Positions 62,991 through 64,000 of a stretch of 64,000 nt of DNA are shown piece after piece. The translations under genes were made by a program, and so were the position numbers. How positions within the stretch are numbered: position 1 is the first letter of the stretch; each line of letters starts with the position of its first letter. Origin of the DNA: Pigmentiphaga litoralis (GTDB lineage: Bacteria; Pseudomonadota; Gammaproteobacteria; Burkholderiales; Burkholderiaceae_B); assembly GCF_014651835.1 (NCBI RefSeq), contig NZ_BMXQ01000001.1:992001-1056000 (forward strand), in the 5' to 3' direction. The notes under the pieces are model-generated. The model had not been told where the DNA came from, ran no database searches, and was given only the letters and a program-made list of their open reading frames with translations.

Positions 62991-63869
62991 ATGACTTCCA
63001 CGCCCCTGTCTTCTGGTTCCCTGCGCAGCGTCACGGGCCAGTTCCCCGCGCAGCGCGACGATATTGCCGACCTGATCACCCGCCGCCCCCTGCCGGGCCG
63101 CGGCCTGGATCAGGTGGACCCCTTTCTGTTTCTGAATCACCATGGTCCGCAGGTCTATCGGCCCCGCAATAACGGCCTGCCTTTCGGCCCGCACCCGCAC
63201 CGCGGTTTCGAGACGGTCACGTTCATCCTGGAAGGCGATATTGCCCATCGCGACACGGGCGGTCATGAAAGCGTGATCGATGCGGGCGGCGTGCAATGGA
63301 TGACCGCGGGCAGCGGTCTGGTGCACGAAGAAGTGTCGTCGGCGGAATTCAAACGCGATGGCGGCCCGCTGGAGGTGCTGCAGTTGTGGGTCAACCTGCC
63401 GTCGCGCCTGAAGATGAGCCCGCCCAAGTACGTGGGCCTGCAGCGCGAAGACATTCCCAGCCTGGAACTGGACGATGGCAAGGCCCAGCTGGACCTGATC
63501 GCAGGCGCCTGGGCCGGACAAGTCGCCCCCATCCAGTCGCTGACCGGCATCACCATGACCACCCTGACGCTGACCGCCGGCGCACGCGTACAGCTGGGCG
63601 CGCCCGCCGATCGGTCAGTGTTCTTTTATCTGGTTCGGGGGGCGCTGAACGTCAATGGCGTGCCGGTGGCTGCGCAGCACCTGGTCACGTTCGCGCATGA
63701 CGGCGATGCGATCGATGTGGCGGCCGATGCCGATGCCTTCCTGGTCTTTGGCCATGCCGACCCGATCAAGGAACCGGTGGTCAGTCATGGTCCGTTCGTC
63801 ATGACCACCCGCCAGGAAATCAACGAGGCGATCGCGGATTACCAGGCGGGCAAGTTCGGCGGCTTCTAG
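62991..63869 (+). CDS. pirin family protein
   Basis: 292 aa bicupin. The N-terminal cupin has the metal triad in GPHPHRGFETVTFILEG (His-x-His, about residues 63-79) and later HEE at SGLVHEEVSSAEF (about 104-116). The C-terminal cupin (FFYLVRGALNVNGV) is metal-free. Bacterial pirins may act as quercetin dioxygenases or as regulators; the role here is open. Stands alone on the plus strand; a convergent partial gene follows. Confidence 0.92.
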   Translation: MTSTPLSSGSLRSVTGQFPAQRDDIADLITRRPLPGRGLDQVDPFLFLNHHGPQVYRPRNNGLPFGPHPHRGFETVTFILEGDIAHRDTGGHESVIDAGGVQWMTAGSGLVHEEVSSAEFKRDGGPLEVLQLWVNLPSRLKMSPPKYVGLQREDIPSLELDDGKAQLDLIAGAWAGQVAPIQSLTGITMTTLTLTAGARVQLGAPADRSVFFYLVRGALNVNGVPVAAQHLVTFAHDGDAIDVAADADAFLVFGHADPIKEPVVSHGPFVMTTRQEINEAIADYQAGKFGGF

Positions 63870-63888
63870 GCGCAAGGCGCTGGGTGAA

Positions 63889-64000
63889 TTACCGCTGACG
63901 CGTCTCGGCCGTCCGCGTATTCACCCGCGTTTCGCTGGCCGGGGCCACCGAGGCCGTCGACGCTGTAGGCGCCGTGGGTGTGGCTTCGGCCTTGACGGTC
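63889..64000 (-). CDS. C-terminal end of an unknown gene running off the window
   Basis: On the minus strand a frame of 36 codons ends in TAA (complement of 63889-63891) and stays open to the window edge. It is rich in Ala, Thr and Pro (TPTAPTASTASVAPASETRV) with a basic end. This could be the disordered tail of an exported or regulatory protein. Nothing more can be said from this piece. Confidence 0.5.
   Translation of the reverse strand, partial: TVKAEATPTAPTASTASVAPASETRVNTRTAETRQR

Overview
The window is a high-GC, gene-dense stretch of a bacterial chromosome. Gene content and order point to Betaproteobacteria, order Burkholderiales, most like the Alcaligenaceae (Bordetella/Achromobacter/Pigmentiphaga relatives). 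The main evidence is the collinear minus-strand block ndk-rlmN-rodZ-ispG-hisS-yfgM-bamB-der-hfq-hflX-hflK-hflC-hisZ-purA, the rpsF-priB-rpsR-rplI operon next to dnaB, and a surE-pcm-nlpD cluster. No rRNA, prophage, insertion sequence or CRISPR array is visible. One tRNA (Leu, CAG) is present.

Layout. 1-4.5 kb: end of a DUF4936 gene, an NRDE protein, a small esterase/thioesterase/Dabb/DoxX cluster, and a membrane sensor module that lacks a kinase. 4.6-6.3 kb: low-affinity phosphate transporter Pit with its DUF47 partner, with a PhoB-box-like site at the promoter. 6.4-11.1 kb: dnaB, an M20 peptidase and the ribosomal rpsF operon. 11.1-14.6 kb: an intergenic region rich in short tandem repeats, an asparaginase, then lexA with two LexA boxes followed by a SulA/ImuA-like gene. 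14.8-18.3 kb: a YdeP-type molybdenum oxidoreductase, a small winged-helix-like protein and FdhD, which probably act together. 18.3-26.6 kb: threonine aldolase, rlmB, rnr, tRNA-Leu, a phosphoribosyltransferase, purA and hisZ. 26.9-39.5 kb: hflC/hflK/hflX/hfq and der through ndk, covering RNA regulation, membrane proteolysis control, ribosome and outer-membrane assembly, isoprenoid synthesis and translation. 39.8-46.4 kb: BI-1 protein, rlmD, a DEDDy exonuclease, nlpD, pcm, surE and a methyltransferase. 46.6-64 kb is more accessory: an amino-acid ABC transporter behind a consensus sigma-54 promoter, a PQQ-type sugar dehydrogenase lipoprotein, a two-gene chromate transporter, a LysR regulator, a ZnuD-like TonB receptor with a small exported partner, a tannase/feruloyl-esterase-family lipoprotein, an Ig-like lipoprotein, an aldo/keto reductase, the tail of a degraded Bug-type binding-protein gene, a soluble PAS-chemoreceptor behind a sigma-28-like promoter, and a pirin.

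No wholly new multi-gene system stands out. The most interesting signals are regulatory (sigma-54, sigma-28, Pho box, tandem LexA boxes, a candidate attenuator before hisZ). Others are families with altered key residues (tannase without its paired Cys, M20 peptidase without the usual bridging Asp, 7TM sensor without kinase), a missing rpoS at its usual place, and clusters of 13-14 bp imperfect tandem repeats between genes. All functional calls come from reading the translated sequence and recalling family features. No database search was run.
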